Assembly: GCA_019426215.1 (NCBI GenBank) | Contig: CM033396.1 | Location: 29,989,154 to 30,053,153 of the forward strand | Length of the DNA: 64,000 bases | Source: Buddleja alternifolia | Lineage: Eukaryota > Streptophyta > Magnoliopsida > Lamiales > Scrophulariaceae | Direction: 5' to 3' | Shown here: one piece after another, positions 11,225 to 24,580 of the stretch | How positions within the stretch are numbered: the stretch's first letter is position 1 | Layout of the letters: every line of letters starts with the position of its first letter | Notes under the pieces: generated by a model | Database searches by the model: none | Told to the model about the DNA's origin: nothing | What the model saw: the letters and a program-made list of their open reading frames with translations, nothing else | Made by a program: the position numbers and the translations under genes

Positions 11225-14010
11225 TCTATACTAATATAAAAAAGGAAGAGGGTTTTTACTCACAAACGGTGGTTTGTGACACCACACCACCAACTTTGGA
11301 AATGTTCCAATATTGCCCCTACAATTCCTATCAAATAGAACGGTTGAGAGAAGGGCATCAAATGGAATTTTAGGTGTCTTAACTGCAATGAATTTCTATC
11401 GGTTTCTCAACAGAGAAATCCACATTTTTCCCATGTCCTCTTCTCAAACTACACGTTCCCACATTCTTCCCTGGCTCTCTCAACAAGCAGAATCACGGCA
11501 TTCCCACGTCTCTTCCAAAATTTTGATATTCCCATTGCTCTCCATGGCCCTGTTAAGGAAAAAAGTTGGTCATTTCAAAATGGAAAAGACTTGAGGAAAC
11601 CGTGTTTCCAAGTTTCCAGTCTCTACGGTGTGTTCGTATGAGGAGCAAATTCTGAAAAGAAGGATCTAAACATAGTCAGGAGAAGGGATTGCAACGTAAA
11701 TTTCGGGAAATAATTCGATTAGGTATATTAGTAAATTTGAAAAATTCCTCATTAAGTGCACTGTTTCTCCATCAACATATTGCAGGGTTATGATCGACAG
11801 TGCCAATTGTTCCAAGCCCACGAATGCCATATTTTGGAAGCTCTTGAGGTTGTTCGGATGGATAAGCATATTCAGAATGCTTAGATTTTTTTACATAATT
11901 GATGAGTAATGGATTGTGAATGGCTAAAATAAGCCTTATTTTGTCCATTATATTTACCATTTAATTTGGATAATAAATAGATTTCATATGCTTCACAGGG
12001 ATGGTAATGTAATGCAGTCAATCAAGTTGGCATCAGGGAGGAACCCACCGTCTGATTAGCTTCTAAAGAATCGTGTTAGTCGAAGCATCACAACGGTAAT
12101 TTTCATTTTCATACTCCATTTCATATGCTTTAAACATAAATTGAAAAGGTATATTCTATTCTGATTAATTACATGTTTTGTTATTGATTAAATATGCAAA
12201 GAGAAGGAACTTATTACTAATACAACATGATTTAAGAATATTAGTTGGAAAAGGTGTTATATATGGATCTTTTGTGACCCTCTCTGACTTTAGACTATCT
12301 GTGGCCATAAATCTACAAAGAAATGGAAGAAGGGAATTTTTTAGGCTCGGGAAGTAAAATGCACATAAACGGGCAGAGTTGATAATTTATAAAGCTATGA
12401 AATTATAATTTTCGTTACACTCTTCACATTTATATGTGTGAAAGAAGTTCATAATATTCTCTTTGGACAATACATGCTGCAAACTCAATAGTGTGTTCAT
12501 TACTTTGGTAAGCTTGCTAGAATGGATTTATTGAAAGTATGGTTGATTTTGCAAGCAGTATGCAAAATTCTTTCATACCTTCATTGAGGAGGACAACCAG
12601 TCTCAATCTCCCGCTCTAGTATGGAGGAGGGGAGAGATTTTCTTTGGAAGGATAAAATCTTTTCTAGATTCAGCCAGAAGAAAAGATGCAAAGATAGACA
12701 GTGAAGTTTGTAGTAGGTTGACGAAATAGCTTTGATCACAAAATTGCATATACACAAAATCTATATCTATACTAATATAAAAAAGGGAAGAGGTTTTTTA
12801 CTCACAAATAGCGGTTTGTGACGCCACAACACCAGAATTTCATACTTACCCGAAATACCCCTGTGATGGTACTGTCAAATTGAACATGTGATGTGAGAGC
12901 ATAATTGGAATATAATCTTCCAAAGGAAACCGCATGTATATAAAGTTGGAAACTACCCATTTAATGCAAGTTCTGCAGGTTATATACGTGGGTAGTTTTT
13001 TAACTTTCCCTATTAAATGGGTAGTTTCATTCACCAAATTGTTTTCTATTTTTAAGTTTAACCTCTGCAAAATCTTTGATATCTCTTTAGAGAGAGAGAG
13101 AGAGAGATACGTGAAAGTTGTGAATCAAGAATTGAAAGAATCCGTTAAGGGCTCATACAATTGAGAGAAAAGAAGTATACGTATTTGGATGCTTCAAAGT
13201 GCTTTGAGTAGCCTAATTAGGTAATATGTTTTTAAACACTGCTTTTATTCCTTGAATTTGCTTTTTTCAAAATTGTATTTTTTTTTATATTTCTGAAATT
13301 TAATTTTGACGTTTTGTTTTTGTATAACATCCACGAAGAGATTTGAGTACAGGGAGGTCTGAAGTTTGCCATATTTAAGCCTGAAGCATGTTTTGAGGTA
13401 AAGATACTACAACAATGTTCTTCTATTTCTTTCATTTGATTGTCCGATATATAATATTTTTTATGATTTAAAATGTTAATTTTGATCTTAGGATTATAAT
13501 ATGTCTGATGAATATTTACTAACAACTCTGAAATATTTTTCTTAAATTAAAGTTTTTTAATCAGCACTAGGAAAGCCTCTTTTGCCTATAGATTTACTTC
13601 AATTCAATTTTTTTGTTATTGTTTTTCTCTCCAATGAATCAATCCCTCACCTCAAATGTATTTTACGAGATCAGGTTAGAGCAAAGAAGCATATGGATTC
13701 AGGATAAATAGTAAGAAGCAGATAAGTTTGCTTATTTTGTGGCGTTTGAAAATATCATTGTAAGTAATGTTAATTTGTTTTATTCACGTTATTGATGTTA
13801 AATTGACTGCACAAATTATCATTTTGGTGCCCATGGTGTAAAAATGTGGTGTATAATATAAAATGTCACCTACCATTAAAAGAGATAGTTTCTCCAATAT
13901 TTATTATGTAGATACTTTTTTGTAAGTGCCTCAATTTCTAATATAACTAATATAACATGTTTACCAATAAAGAAATTATGCGCGTGGGTACCGCGTGCCA
14001 CAATGGCTAG
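11225..14010 (+). mobile_element. Composite non-autonomous Helitron (two 5' ends, one 3' end)
   Basis: The outer 5' end starts TCTATACTAATATAAAAAAG after an A. The 3' end is CTAG followed by T, preceded 11 bases upstream by a short GC-rich hairpin (CGCG-TGGGTAC-CGCG at 13981-13995). These are the classical Helitron termini, with insertion between A and T and no TSD. A second, closely similar 5' end starts at 12766, also after an A. No RepHel helicase is encoded. The LTR reads continuously across the outer borders, so the whole 2786 bp probably inserted as one unit. Confidence 0.8.
12766..14010 (+). mobile_element. Inner Helitron unit sharing the 3' end
   Basis: Its first 60 bases are clearly homologous to 11225-11285 (TC-start, GGAAGAGG, TTTTTACTCACAAA, GGTTTGTGAC). 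It could be a complete 1245-bp Helitron in its own right. It contains a GA microsatellite at 13090-13108 and no meaningful ORF. Confidence 0.7.
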
Positions 14011-15567
14011 TTATAGTAAAAGGCATTTTAGTTGTTTTCACTTAAATCTTATCGGCATCTATAAGTGTATACAACGCCTAATCCATAAAATCAAGGCAAA
14101 CCTTCCAGTCCCTATGGGTTAGGGAGATTGATACTGAAAGGGTTTGGTACTTGATCACTGAACTTGTTCACAAGTCAAAGAGAGATAAGACTTGTATTAC
14201 ATAAGCTTTGACATGGGAGTGTCAGTCGAACACTATGGTTTTGTGGGAGCTTGTGTCATAGACACATCAGTTGGACTAATGAGTTCGAACTCGAGTCGCA
14301 TAGGTTCTGTCACATGGGTTTCACTCTATGATAGTCAATGACAGAACTGATTAGTTGTGAGAGGTATGAGTGAACCTTAAATCTGAGGAATCACATCGAA
14401 GATGCACTTGTAACGTCAAGTTTGTCATTAGAGTAGTTAGACCCAATTCACACATTGGTGGAGTCAACTTCGAAGTGCAACTTTGATGGGCAAGTGGTAG
14501 TCTTGATTGATCACCAAGAGAGAATTTGTTCTCTCATAAGTGAATAAGTATCCTATGTTGTCATGAATAAATGAGATCAAAGTCTTGGCCAAAGCATTGG
14601 AGCTACTCGTGTTAGACACGAGAGGAAGCTTAATGATCTCATCTTATTATGACATGTGCATATGGTTAAGTCCTATGAGTTTGACATGATCATGACTCTT
14701 ACTTGACTGGAATACTAAAACAAAGGTTTATACTCATACAGTATTCACAATTGGAAAGGTTTTGGAATGATCCATTCATTCTATCTTGTTTCGGTTTCAA
14801 TGTGGGCCACGTGATTGGATAGGTGTTACCCACATGCTTTGGTTTTCTCTCATTGGCAAATGAGACTCACCTAAATTCGCGCTTAAAGGTCTTGCAAAAG
14901 GAAATTATGTTGGAAGCAATGTTAGTATGTAATTTTTCATTGGATGAGATAATTAAATTAATAGATAAGATTAATTATGAATTAAATTCTTGTAGAATAA
15001 ATAAATATATTTAAGTCAATTAATTAATTAATTAATTAATTTATTGGATAAATAAATAAATAATTGAAATAAATTAATTTGAGAACAAAGCACACATGGG
15101 TCATGATTGGGCATCCATACGAACGTCTATGTGGGCCGAGTGGGGCATCCTCAAGAACGCCCTATATGGGCTGGTGTGGCTTTGATTTTAAGCCTTGTGA
15201 TATAAAAATATCTCTTGAAGACTTTTAGTCTAACATTGTGAGCCTTCAAACCATAGAATAAAAAATATTCCCTCATCTCCCCCCCCCCCTGCCTTCTACT
15301 ATGAAGAAAATAAGAGATTTTCTTGCTACAATTGTGGCGTGGTGATTTAGAGACGGTAGCAGTTTTTCTGTTCGGGTCAGAAATCAAAGGAACCTAGTTT
15401 TCGCAAAATATCGAATTCATCAAAAGTAAGTTTTCGATTTTACAGTTTATATACGCAATTTAGAGATGATTTCGTTGAGTTATCTTTTTTGCTGTGTTTA
15501 TACTAGAATCCCAATAGAAATGGTGGAGGCTGGTGGTGGGTTTAGGCTTGGTGGGGGTTGTGGAGAC

Positions 15568-16302
15568 TAGAGGTGGGCGTTCGGATCAAGTTTTCGGGTA
15601 ACCACCCGGCCCGATCTAATCGGATTGGATTTTTTTACAAAGTTTAGGTATTGGGTAATACCCAAACCCGAAACTATAATTCGGGTTAGGTATCGAGTAG
15701 GAATATATCCTACCGATTTACCCATTGGATACCCAAAATATTAAACAAAAAAACATATATAAGTTCAAAACTTATACACGGCAAAACAGAATGCAGGAAG
15801 GGGTTTTATCTTCAAACTCCCAAGTCCCAACTCCCACTCTCAAGTTCAAACTTCAAACAAGGTTTTTTTTTTTTTTAATTCTTTAAAATCATTCTTTCCC
15901 ACTTCAAATCCTCACTAAAATTGTTCTCCTACCTATCATTGGAGTTTATTGATGGTAAAAAATTATTTTTTCCACAAAATTTTGAATAATTATCTCTTTT
16001 CTTCATTGTCCACAAAGTGTTTGATAAAATATTTATTTGAGATATTTGGGAGTTTTTTCAATTTTAAATAATGAATTTTATTAAGTTATATTTGAATGTT
16101 AAAAAAATAAATTAAATATAGGCATTAAAATAGAGTCTGTTGACAACATTTGTTTGATGCCTCTCTTACCTTAACTAGCAGATTGCAAGGGACCGGGTAA
16201 GGGAAACCCAAAATTTCGGGTACCCAATGTTTTCGGGTATCAAATGGGTTGCGGATATTGCTACCTGAAACCCAATAGATGTGATACCCGATCCCACCCC
16301 TA
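15568..16302. mobile_element. Non-autonomous hAT transposon
   Basis: The ends are TAGAGGTGGG and CCCACCCCTA (TIR with one mismatch), flanked by the perfect 8-bp duplication GTGGAGAC (15560-15567 and 16303-16310), diagnostic of hAT elements. Subterminal CGGGTA/TACCCG motifs repeat at both ends. The 735 bp carry no transposase. Confidence 0.92.
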
Positions 16303-16310
16303 GTGGAGAC

Positions 16311-16869
16311 GGGTGGGTTGTTTAAGGCGGAGGTTGGTGGTGGCGGGTGACAGTAGGTGGCGGTGGACGAAGGTTGTGGTGAGATTAGGCCTAGTGGCGA
16401 TTGTGGAGGGTGGGGTGGTGGTTTAGGCCTGGTGGTTGTGGTGGAGCTGATTGTGGGCTTAGGGCGGAAGTAGGTGGTGGCGGGTAGAGGCAGGCGGTGA
16501 CTGGTGGTGGATTTATGGTAGAGGCTCCCAATGGTAATGGTGAAGAGACCTATGTGTGTGTGTGTATTATTTCTTTTCAATATATATATATATATTTTAA
16601 TAAATTTTAAATTGTAAATAAATATAAGCGGTTTGATATGGACTGTCGATCTCTATCAAAATCTATGGTTATTTAAATTGAATTTATTAAATATATAGCT
16701 ATTTAATATTGCCCATGAATTTGATCTCTTTATATCCAATGGTTGTTAAACCAGGGGTAAAATAGTCTTATTAAGACACAAAAAAATTATAATCATTAAC
16801 AAAATGGGCAAGTGGGGCGCGTGTGTGGCTAAATTGCTTTTGTATTTTTTTCGTAGGGTGATTTAGTGA
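16311..16869. other. GGT-rich and AT-rich intergenic DNA
   Basis: From 16311 to 16530 the plus strand is rich in GGTGG, with long artificial Pro-rich readings on the minus strand. The rest is AT-rich with a (TA)n run at 16580. No gene is visible. Confidence 0.5.
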
Positions 16870-17049
16870 TAGTTTTTAGGGAAAATTACACTTAGACCCC
16901 CTCACTTATGGGGTAATTACACAAACTCCGCCTCACTTTTTAGTAATTACAAAGACCTCCCCTCGACCCAGTTGCTTGTGGATTTGCTTGTCCGAAATGG
17001 TTAAATGACCTTTTGCCCCTCCATTTTTTAGAATAAAAAAATAAAAACT

Positions 17050-18541
17050 TGTTGGTCCCAAGTGGCATACGAAAGGGTCTAGAAGGGGGGGGGGGGGTTG
17101 AATAGACCCTTAAGTCTTTTTCAACTTAAAAAAGATTTCGTATTAAACGTATTTGGACGCTTGAAATGATAGGCGCTTGAAGTGAGTGTGACGCTTCACC
17201 TTAGCATTCACATAAGATATTTGAAACTTTCTGAAGCGTCTAATGATGACTGTTTTATAAAGTTAACTTAGACTTCAGGAATTGAATACTTTGACCTTGT
17301 AGGTTAAGCGTTCAGTTCTTTTAATCAGGGTTAGCACAGCGGAATGATTTTGGAGTCTTCTCTTTGAAAGTTTTAGCGTCACAAGATGTTTCTTAGGTGC
17401 TTAGCTTTTGATTGTGTTTTACTTATGCAGTGATATGATAGATGAATGAAAAGTAAATAACACAATATTTGTAAGGTTCGTTGGGTGATGTAATCCCAAC
17501 TACGTCCTTCTTCTCCTTTGCACTTGGAGGCAATCCACTAAAATGATTCTCAAAGAATCACACAGAATCTTCTACAAATTAGGGAGAGATGGATGTCGAT
17601 GACTTGAGCTCCTTGATCACACAGATTTCTGCTTCAAATCACTTCAACCCTCTTGCTTCTTTCACCCAGAAATGATGCAAGTATCCAACTTCGACTTCAC
17701 ACAGATCGCGAGGCTTGGATGGGATTTTCTAAAAGGTTTGTTTGATTTTGATGAAGTTCAAACAACTTGGTAATATCTCAGTAGGAATCTGGTTTCTGCA
17801 AAAAGAATGTTTGAGATATTTGTTGACTGTCTCAGGAATATAAGAAAAGCAATTTGGATGTTTCTTGAAGTTTCTGGCTTTTCTGAGAGTTTAAGGGATG
17901 AGATTTTAATGCAACAGCAATTTGGCTTTGATAAAATTGTTGCTTCTATTTTTGTTTGTTGTTGAAGTCCTATTTATAGGTATTCTTGGAGAAAGTGTCC
18001 GTTTGACACATGCACTGGCGCGTGTCTCTCACTTTCGCGAGTGAACAGCTTTTGTCCTTTTTCCTGAAAATCTGCTGCACGAAAGTTGGTGCTGCAGTCT
18101 GAGATAGTTGACAGTCCAATAGGGTGGCTTCTCCGTACGTCTGACATTGCTTATCATATAAATGCTCTTATCAACATTTAATGCATTTGAAATTAATACC
18201 CGTTGGTATTTAATGCTTTGAGAATATTTGCATTAAACTCCTTCTGGACTTAGAAGTAAATTCCGGTGAAATCACTTCTGTCCCATAAGGTAACGCTTGA
18301 TATAGCTGGCCAAAGTGGACGCTTGGAGACTGTATCTATCTTCTGAGATCAGGCGCTTGAGTCTTCGAACTTTACCACTGATAAACTCACTCAGAAATCA
18401 TCAGACGCTCAGCCTAAGACTATTTTGCCTAACACTCTAAAGTAAGATAACAAAGCCTAATAAATCTATTACAAGTCTAACGCTTCAAAGCCTATACAAG
18501 TTTTCTACGAAAATAAACTTACAACTTTTTGGGGTCTAACA
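17050..18541. mobile_element. Solo LTR nested in the MULE
   Basis: It starts TGTTGGTCCC and ends GGGGTCTAACA, an imperfect inverse, between 6-bp duplications AAAACT (17044-17049 and 18542-18547). There is a poly-G run at about 17087-17098. The 1.49 kb contain no ORF and no internal domain, so this is a solo LTR or a very small non-autonomous unit. Family not determined. Confidence 0.72.
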
Positions 18542-18706
18542 AAAACTTAATTGTCATCATCAAAACTTCTAACATGAAATTCCTAACAAAAATCATAAAA
18601 ATTAGAACTTTATGTGAGGACTAAATTACCCTTCTACTTAAAATATTATTTTTTTATTTAATTTTCTACTCGACTTTATATTCATACATATATATATATA
18701 TATGTA

Positions 18707-18722
18707 TCACACACACATCACA

Positions 18723-18769
<47 letters not shown>

Positions 18770-18840
18770 CTCAACACACACATCCCACATAACACACACA
18801 ACACACAGACACACAAAAACACACGCATACACTACACATC
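18707..18840. repeat. CA-rich microsatellite
   Basis: (CA)n and (TA)n runs with interspersed CACACA. They produce spurious Thr/His and Cys/Val readings in both strands. Confidence 0.9.
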
Positions 18841-20101
18841 GGCACCCGTGGGGTCGTAGAAATCTGTGGGGGTGGGGGAGAGGGGAGAGGAGAGAGGGGA
18901 GAGGCGACGCGGGTGGGGGAAGCGGATCTAAGTAAGAAAAAGAAGCAACATGAGAGGGGAGAAGAAGAAACAAGAAGCCCAAATATTCATCCCAATAAAT
19001 TGATTTATTAAACCTTAAACCTCATAATAATTCCAAATTATCTAAAATCACATAAACTATTCCCGGCAATGATTTTCCCACTTTTCCTCTACAACCAAAC
19101 AAAACTCTCTCTCAAGCATATTCGCTTCATAGAACAATTGAACAAAATGTCCTCTGAAAACAAATAGAAAATCGCAAATTCTCTTACGTCTTCCGATTTC
19201 CCAATATCATCCGATGGGACTCTTAATCCTGTTGCCGGGAATTTTAGCACTCGCCAAAAAGGGAACCCCGATAGTAATTATTCCGAGAATTGGAAGGAAA
19301 TTTTTTAGGTTTGGGGTTTGTTTGTCGGGAATATATATTTTATGAATATAATAACTAATAAAAATGATTATTCAATTTCATTATTAACGAAAATTATTAA
19401 TTAAATATTTTAGTGATTTTTAATTTATTTAAGTAGTAAAATATATTAATATTTTTATTATTAATTTATTTTCGAATTGATTGTTGATAATATGCTTTTA
19501 TTCTGAAATAATATTTTTTTTTATCTAAAATAATTATTGTTATTGTTAACTTTTTTTGATAACTTATTGTTAATTTATTTAAAGAGTAAAAGATATTTAA
19601 TTTTATTTATTATATTATTTTCGAATTGATTGTTAATTTTTTGAAAGTGTAAAAACTATTTAACTGTCTAAAATCAATATGCTTTTTATTTTTTTATTTC
19701 AAAATAAATTATTAATATTTATAAGTTCCATTTAGTTGAAATAATTAAAATAAGGTAAATTACAATCATTAATATACTTTAATCAAATTCAACGATAAAC
19801 ATTACATCGACATGCCCTGAAAAGTTAGTTTATATTACAAATACCCCCCCCCCCCCGGGGGTATATTGGGCATTCAAAAGTTTTGCACTTTTGGTCCAGG
19901 TTTGACCAGGGGTAAAATAGGGAAATTAAAAAAAGTTTTGATGACATCATCAAAATTCTGCCCAAAAAAATTGACAAGGGGTGCTCGTGTAATGCAAAAT
20001 ATGTCGAGGGGAGGTTGTTGTAAGTTTTAAAAAGTGAGGGGAAGTTTGTGTAATTACCCCATATGTGAGGGGGGTCTGAGTGTAATTTTCTCTAATTTTT
20101 A

Positions 20102-21247
20102 TTTCACAAGAAGGCTAGCTTTTGAAAAATTAGGTATATCAACGGGGTATGGAATATTTTACTAATTGCTCTTGGTTTAACATGAGAATATCTAAAGTGA
20201 GAAATCTATTTTGTTTTTTGTGGATTATAGAAAATAAATATTGCATAGTGCAAAAGACAGATATCAAGTTTCATTGTACTTGTGAACAACGAATTTTAAT
20301 TTTCTGCAGTTTAATCAAACAAGATAAGGTTGCACAAATAAATAGTTATTGAATTGAATAATAAAAATAAAAAGTGGTTACAATCTCTAATTAATTTCTC
20401 TTATTCTTCATTTCGACAACGTGATTTTGGGATTTGAATTCTTGAAGGAATTTTAGCACTTTGATCTTCCTTCAAACTTGACTTGATCTTTGAATAACGT
20501 TAATTTAGTCGTAATCTCAAATTAAACGTTCTTATTTGGGGATTTGTGTTGATTGATTCGACCCTTCAATCTCCTCCAACTTTGATTATATTTTAATAGT
20601 GTTAATTCGTGGATTTAGCACCATAATCACGAATTAAACGCTATTATTTAATGAGTTTCGCCAAGAACGCCTTGAACGTCGCCTTGATTGACACTAAAAC
20701 GCCTTGAATGCTTTGAACGCCGCCTAGAACGCCTTCTTGGAATTGAGTAGGGAGAATTTTCAATACATTTCTTGATATCTCTCTCTTGCTCAAATTTTGG
20801 TGTGTTGAATTTTTGAATTTGAACCCCTATTTATAGTTGTATGGTTGAGAATTTTGCCATAACTATTTGATGAGGTGCTGCGATTTGATTGGCCCTCAAT
20901 AACTTGGTTGGCAATTTAGTTTCATCACTTGAAAATATAATTTGAATTGTCATAGAATATGATTTTGATTTGCCATATATTGGGAATTGAGACATAATTG
21001 ATTGCCTTGGATATTTCAACACAAAATATGACAATATTTGATTTGTCATCAAATAAGTATTTTAATTAATCTTGAAATTTAATTTGGAATTCCAAAATAT
21101 AAATAAAAACATAAAAGACAGTAAATAGTGTCTACAATATTTATGTTTAGTTTGAATCTTGGATTTTTGTAAAAGATATATGATGAGAAAAGGAAAACTT
21201 AGATATTCTCTAAACGACAAATCTTGTTACATTTTTTTCATTACTTT
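20102..21247. other. Intergenic DNA without recognisable gene
   Basis: AT-rich sequence with a loosely repeated segment (GAATTAAACG plus TTATTT at about 20522 and 20632) and a run of GAACGCC/AACGCCTT variants at 20666-20740. It could be an old LTR fragment. No TSD or ORF supports a firm call. Confidence 0.4.
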
Positions 21248-21252
21248 ATCTC

Positions 21253-21719
21253 TGTTGGATATTAGGTCGGGTTTGGACCTTTGACCCAATTGACATTCAT
21301 ATTTGAGTTGGATTTAATGCCATATTTGGGGGTATTAGAATCCTGAATGGATGGGACTCTTCCTTGTGCATAAAGTCTAATATCCATATCAGATCTCTCT
21401 CCCCATGGGATATCACAACCAATCAATATCACTTGTTCTCTCCTACTCTACCTATTCTCTTCCCAAGAAACATTATCTCTCAATCTCTCTTTGGAGAGTC
21501 ACCATAAGACTCCCGGGGTTTAAAGTGTACATACATTCAAGTGGATTGCTCTGGTAGCTGATCCACCACGGCGAGTAAGGTGAAGACATGATCATATTTA
21601 AATAAAAAAGGATTGTAGGTAAGCCCGATCAAGGATACGTGGATCATTGACTCCGCTGCGTTTATTGGTAAACCCGATCTACTCATTATTATGTGTCAAT
21701 GTGATATTTATTTCCTACA
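21253..21719 (+). repeat. 5' LTR of the outer retrotransposon
   Basis: 467 bp ending in CA. It is directly followed by A and the Met-tRNA primer site at 21721-21732. Confidence 0.9.
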
Positions 21720-23334
21720 ATGGTATCAGAGCCCTTAAGGCTCGTTCTCGCCACTTTGATCGATTGAATATAAGCATGTATATTTGTCATGCTTAAAAAT
21801 ATGAAAATTCATCTTTTCGAAAATATGTGATATTCAATAATAATTCGTAGATTGCGTGATCACCATGTGTGGTCTTATATGTGTAAATTGCGTGATTAAT
21901 AATTGGTAAAATTGGATGCAAAATTAGGGAGATACGTAGAGCCCTAGAATGAGAAATTCCAATCTTTTATGCTTCAAAATCGCATCCATTTTTTGGCATA
22001 TTACTTTTTTTTAATACTAATTGTAAATCATGAAAAGTGGTTCAAAATGATATATTATGTGCGAAAAATGAAGTTAAAAAAAGAGATGCCTTTTTTAAAA
22101 AAAATCAAAGTTCGAAGTCGAAATTCCAACCAAAAATTTCAATTTTTGCCATGTGATTTTTACACCATTAGAAAGATCTCAAAAATACGATGAAAGCAGT
22201 ATAAAATTGATTAAAAAATGGATAAGAAATGAATTTGTTATGATTTTTTTAAATTTAGGTCGAAAAAATGTAAGTTTGTCGGCAAAACGCACCGGAGCGC
22301 CGACAACGGCTCTGGAAACCTAGTAGACAGGATGTTCGGAGTGGGTAATCTGGTGCTTCGCGTTTATGAGTGTGCCAACGGGCCTAGACACGTGGCAAAA
22401 TTTAAGAGGCGCTAATAAAAACCAAAAAAAAAAAAAAAGAGGAAAGAGGTAGTCTGCTTGACTTGGCGGCTCGCTGTAAGCCGGTTAGTTGGATGAAAAA
22501 GCAGCTAGCGCCCACGAAGATGTCAGCACCAGTGGGAATGCGCCAAGTGGCGCTGCGAGAGTTTTCCTTCCTTAAGTCTTAAGAGCAGAAAAATACACTT
22601 TTGATCCCGTAGGATGTGGCAAGTTGCATTTTTGGTCCCATTCTTTTTGGACTCCACGTGGAGGTCACGTGCTGGTTAGGTAGGGTATTTTTGCAAGTTT
22701 TTTAAAATATTTGGGGGCTACATGAAGTTTTTACCCCCTCACCTATTTTATTTTTATTTTCTTGTCTAATTTTTATTTTCTTTTCTCTTCCCCACCCCAT
22801 CCCAAAATCACAGCCCTCAAGCCCCCTATCCCCAAAGCCGGTGACCCACAACACGGCGACCCACCTCTCCCAAGCCCCTAAGACCAATTTTAAAGTTCAC
22901 TGTTAGTCCTCCCTTTTCCCATTGTGAACGGTACCCACCTCTGAAGGAAATGGAAACTACAAAGAGGAATTCAATCGAGCTCTCCCTCGCCCCACCTAGC
23001 ATGGCACCCACTTTTGAAGGAAAGAAAGACTGCACAAAATGAAACCTGTGAAAATTCACTTCAATTTTTTTTTTCGTTTTGATTTATGATGCATAAATCT
23101 TGGGTGAATTGAATTTTCATTTGTGGCTTGACTTGAGGAGAGAGAGTTGAGACACAGTGGTGGCAGGAGAAAGTTGTGGTGTTTGGGGAAGGGGGAAACT
23201 GGTGGTGCTGGGAGAGGGGGGAGCTGGAGGGTTTGGTAGGCGAGGGTGCAGTGGGGTGGGGTGGTTTGGTTAGATGTGGATGGGCCGTACAGTAATAGAA
23301 ATGGTGCCGTGGTGGTAAAGAAGATGAATCTCTT

Positions 23335-24000
23335 TTCTCTTTGCTTTTTCTTTTTATCTTTTATTAATTATATCAATCTGCATATTTAATGTATAAAAGA
23401 TACTTTTCTTATTTTTCACATTGTTTTGTAGTTTTACAATTGTTTTCTACTATCAGAATTTTTCTAATTGTTTTTTTTTCAAGACTCTTAGAATTATTTT
23501 TAATTTTTTTTCTTAATATCTTTAAATTTTGTGAAACACTTTCTTATTTCAAAATTTTTTGTATTTATTTTTTCTAATTTTATTTTTTGTTTACTAATAT
23601 ATTTTCTGATTTCCCAGAATTGTTTTTTTTTTTTCTGATTTTTATACTTTTCTTGAATGTTTTGAAATATCTAATTTTCAGAATTATTTCTATATTTTTC
23701 TGATTTTTTTTATTTCTTAATTATTTTAAAATTTTGAAATTTTTCCAAATTTCAGATTCTTTCTATTTGTTTTTCTGATTTTTTTTTAACTTTCTGAATT
23801 GTTTATTGATTTCGAGAATTGTTTCCTTTTTCTCTTTTTTATTTTTTTTGAATTTTTTGAAATATTTTCTTATTTAAAAAAAATTATTTGTTTCTTCTGG
23901 CTATTTTTATTTTTCTAAAATTTTTGAAATATTTTATAATTTTTCAGAAATTTTGCTTTATCTGATTTTCTCTATTTTTTTTTTTTGTTTTTTGAAAATA
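23335..24000. repeat. T-rich degenerate repeat tract
   Basis: About 650 bp of strongly strand-asymmetric T-rich sequence. Recurring phrases such as TTTTCTGATTTTT, CAGAATTGTTT and TTGAAATATTT suggest an ancient tandem array. Confidence 0.6.
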
Positions 24001-24580
24001 TTTCAATCAGTTGTTCCGAATAAAGTTGATATTTTCATAGAAGGAACATACTTCTATCTTAAAGTGACATTATGTTTGTGGAATTATATATACCATGGGA
24101 ATCTAAAGTTGAGATGAAGGAGGACTATGAGAGTGACTTAAGAGTAGTGAAAGAAAAGATATCAACATTTTGATCCTCGAGGTATTCTTAGTTTTTCTGG
24201 ATAATTGATGACCCCTACAATCTATTTATTTATAGAGCAAAGGATAACAGTGATGTCAAGATTAATTATAAAAGCTTGATAGCACATAGCGCTAGACGAT
24301 TGTGGTTTTGAGTTTCTGAGGTTCATATTAATGATGCACGAAGAATTCAACAATGGCTCACTTTTATCAAGTTTGTTTTGTTAGGTTTATATTTAACCCA
24401 ATTGCTATGATAATGACTGATAGCTAGAGTAAGGTTTTGGTAAATTTTTTAATGAAACAGATCAACCATGATGGATTAATTATTTGATGTGCTTGTCTGT
24501 TACAGTGCAGTCAACTGGTAACTCATTCGAGATATAGTCGGTACATGTAGATCCTCATCAAAAAGAATTAGAGTCACTAG

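Larger units (their letters stand above)
11150..15516. mobile_element. Solo LTR (about 1.58 kb) interrupted by a Helitron
   Basis: It begins TGTTAGGATT and ends AATCCCAATA, an imperfect inverse. It is flanked by GAAAC (11145-11149) and GAAAT (15517-15521), a likely 5-bp TSD with one mismatch. Removing the Helitron (11225-14010) leaves 1581 bp with no ORF, primer site or second LTR, as expected after LTR-LTR recombination. The terminal A in place of CA and the TSD mismatch mark it as old. The retrotransposon family is not identified. Confidence 0.65.
16879..20092. mobile_element. Non-autonomous Mutator-like element (MULE) with long TIRs
   Basis: The left end GGGAAAATTACACTTAGACC matches the inverse of the right end, GAGAAAATTACACTCAGACC. 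Similarity extends for roughly 90 bp through the GGGGTAATTACACAAACT and CCTCCCCTCGAC blocks. The flanks TAGTTTTTA (16870-16878) and TAATTTTTA (20093-20101) form a 9-bp TSD with one mismatch, the Mutator length. A solo LTR (17050-18541) is nested inside. The remaining 1.7 kb holds a CA/TG microsatellite and GA-rich DNA but no transposase. Confidence 0.88.

Noticed and set aside
16125..16580. 151-codon minus-strand Pro-rich ORF
   Set aside because: Spans the hAT end and GGT-rich DNA and is interrupted by transposon borders. Not a gene.
18702..18982. ORFs rich in Thr/His and Cys/Val
   Set aside because: Both arise from the CA microsatellite and GA-rich tract.
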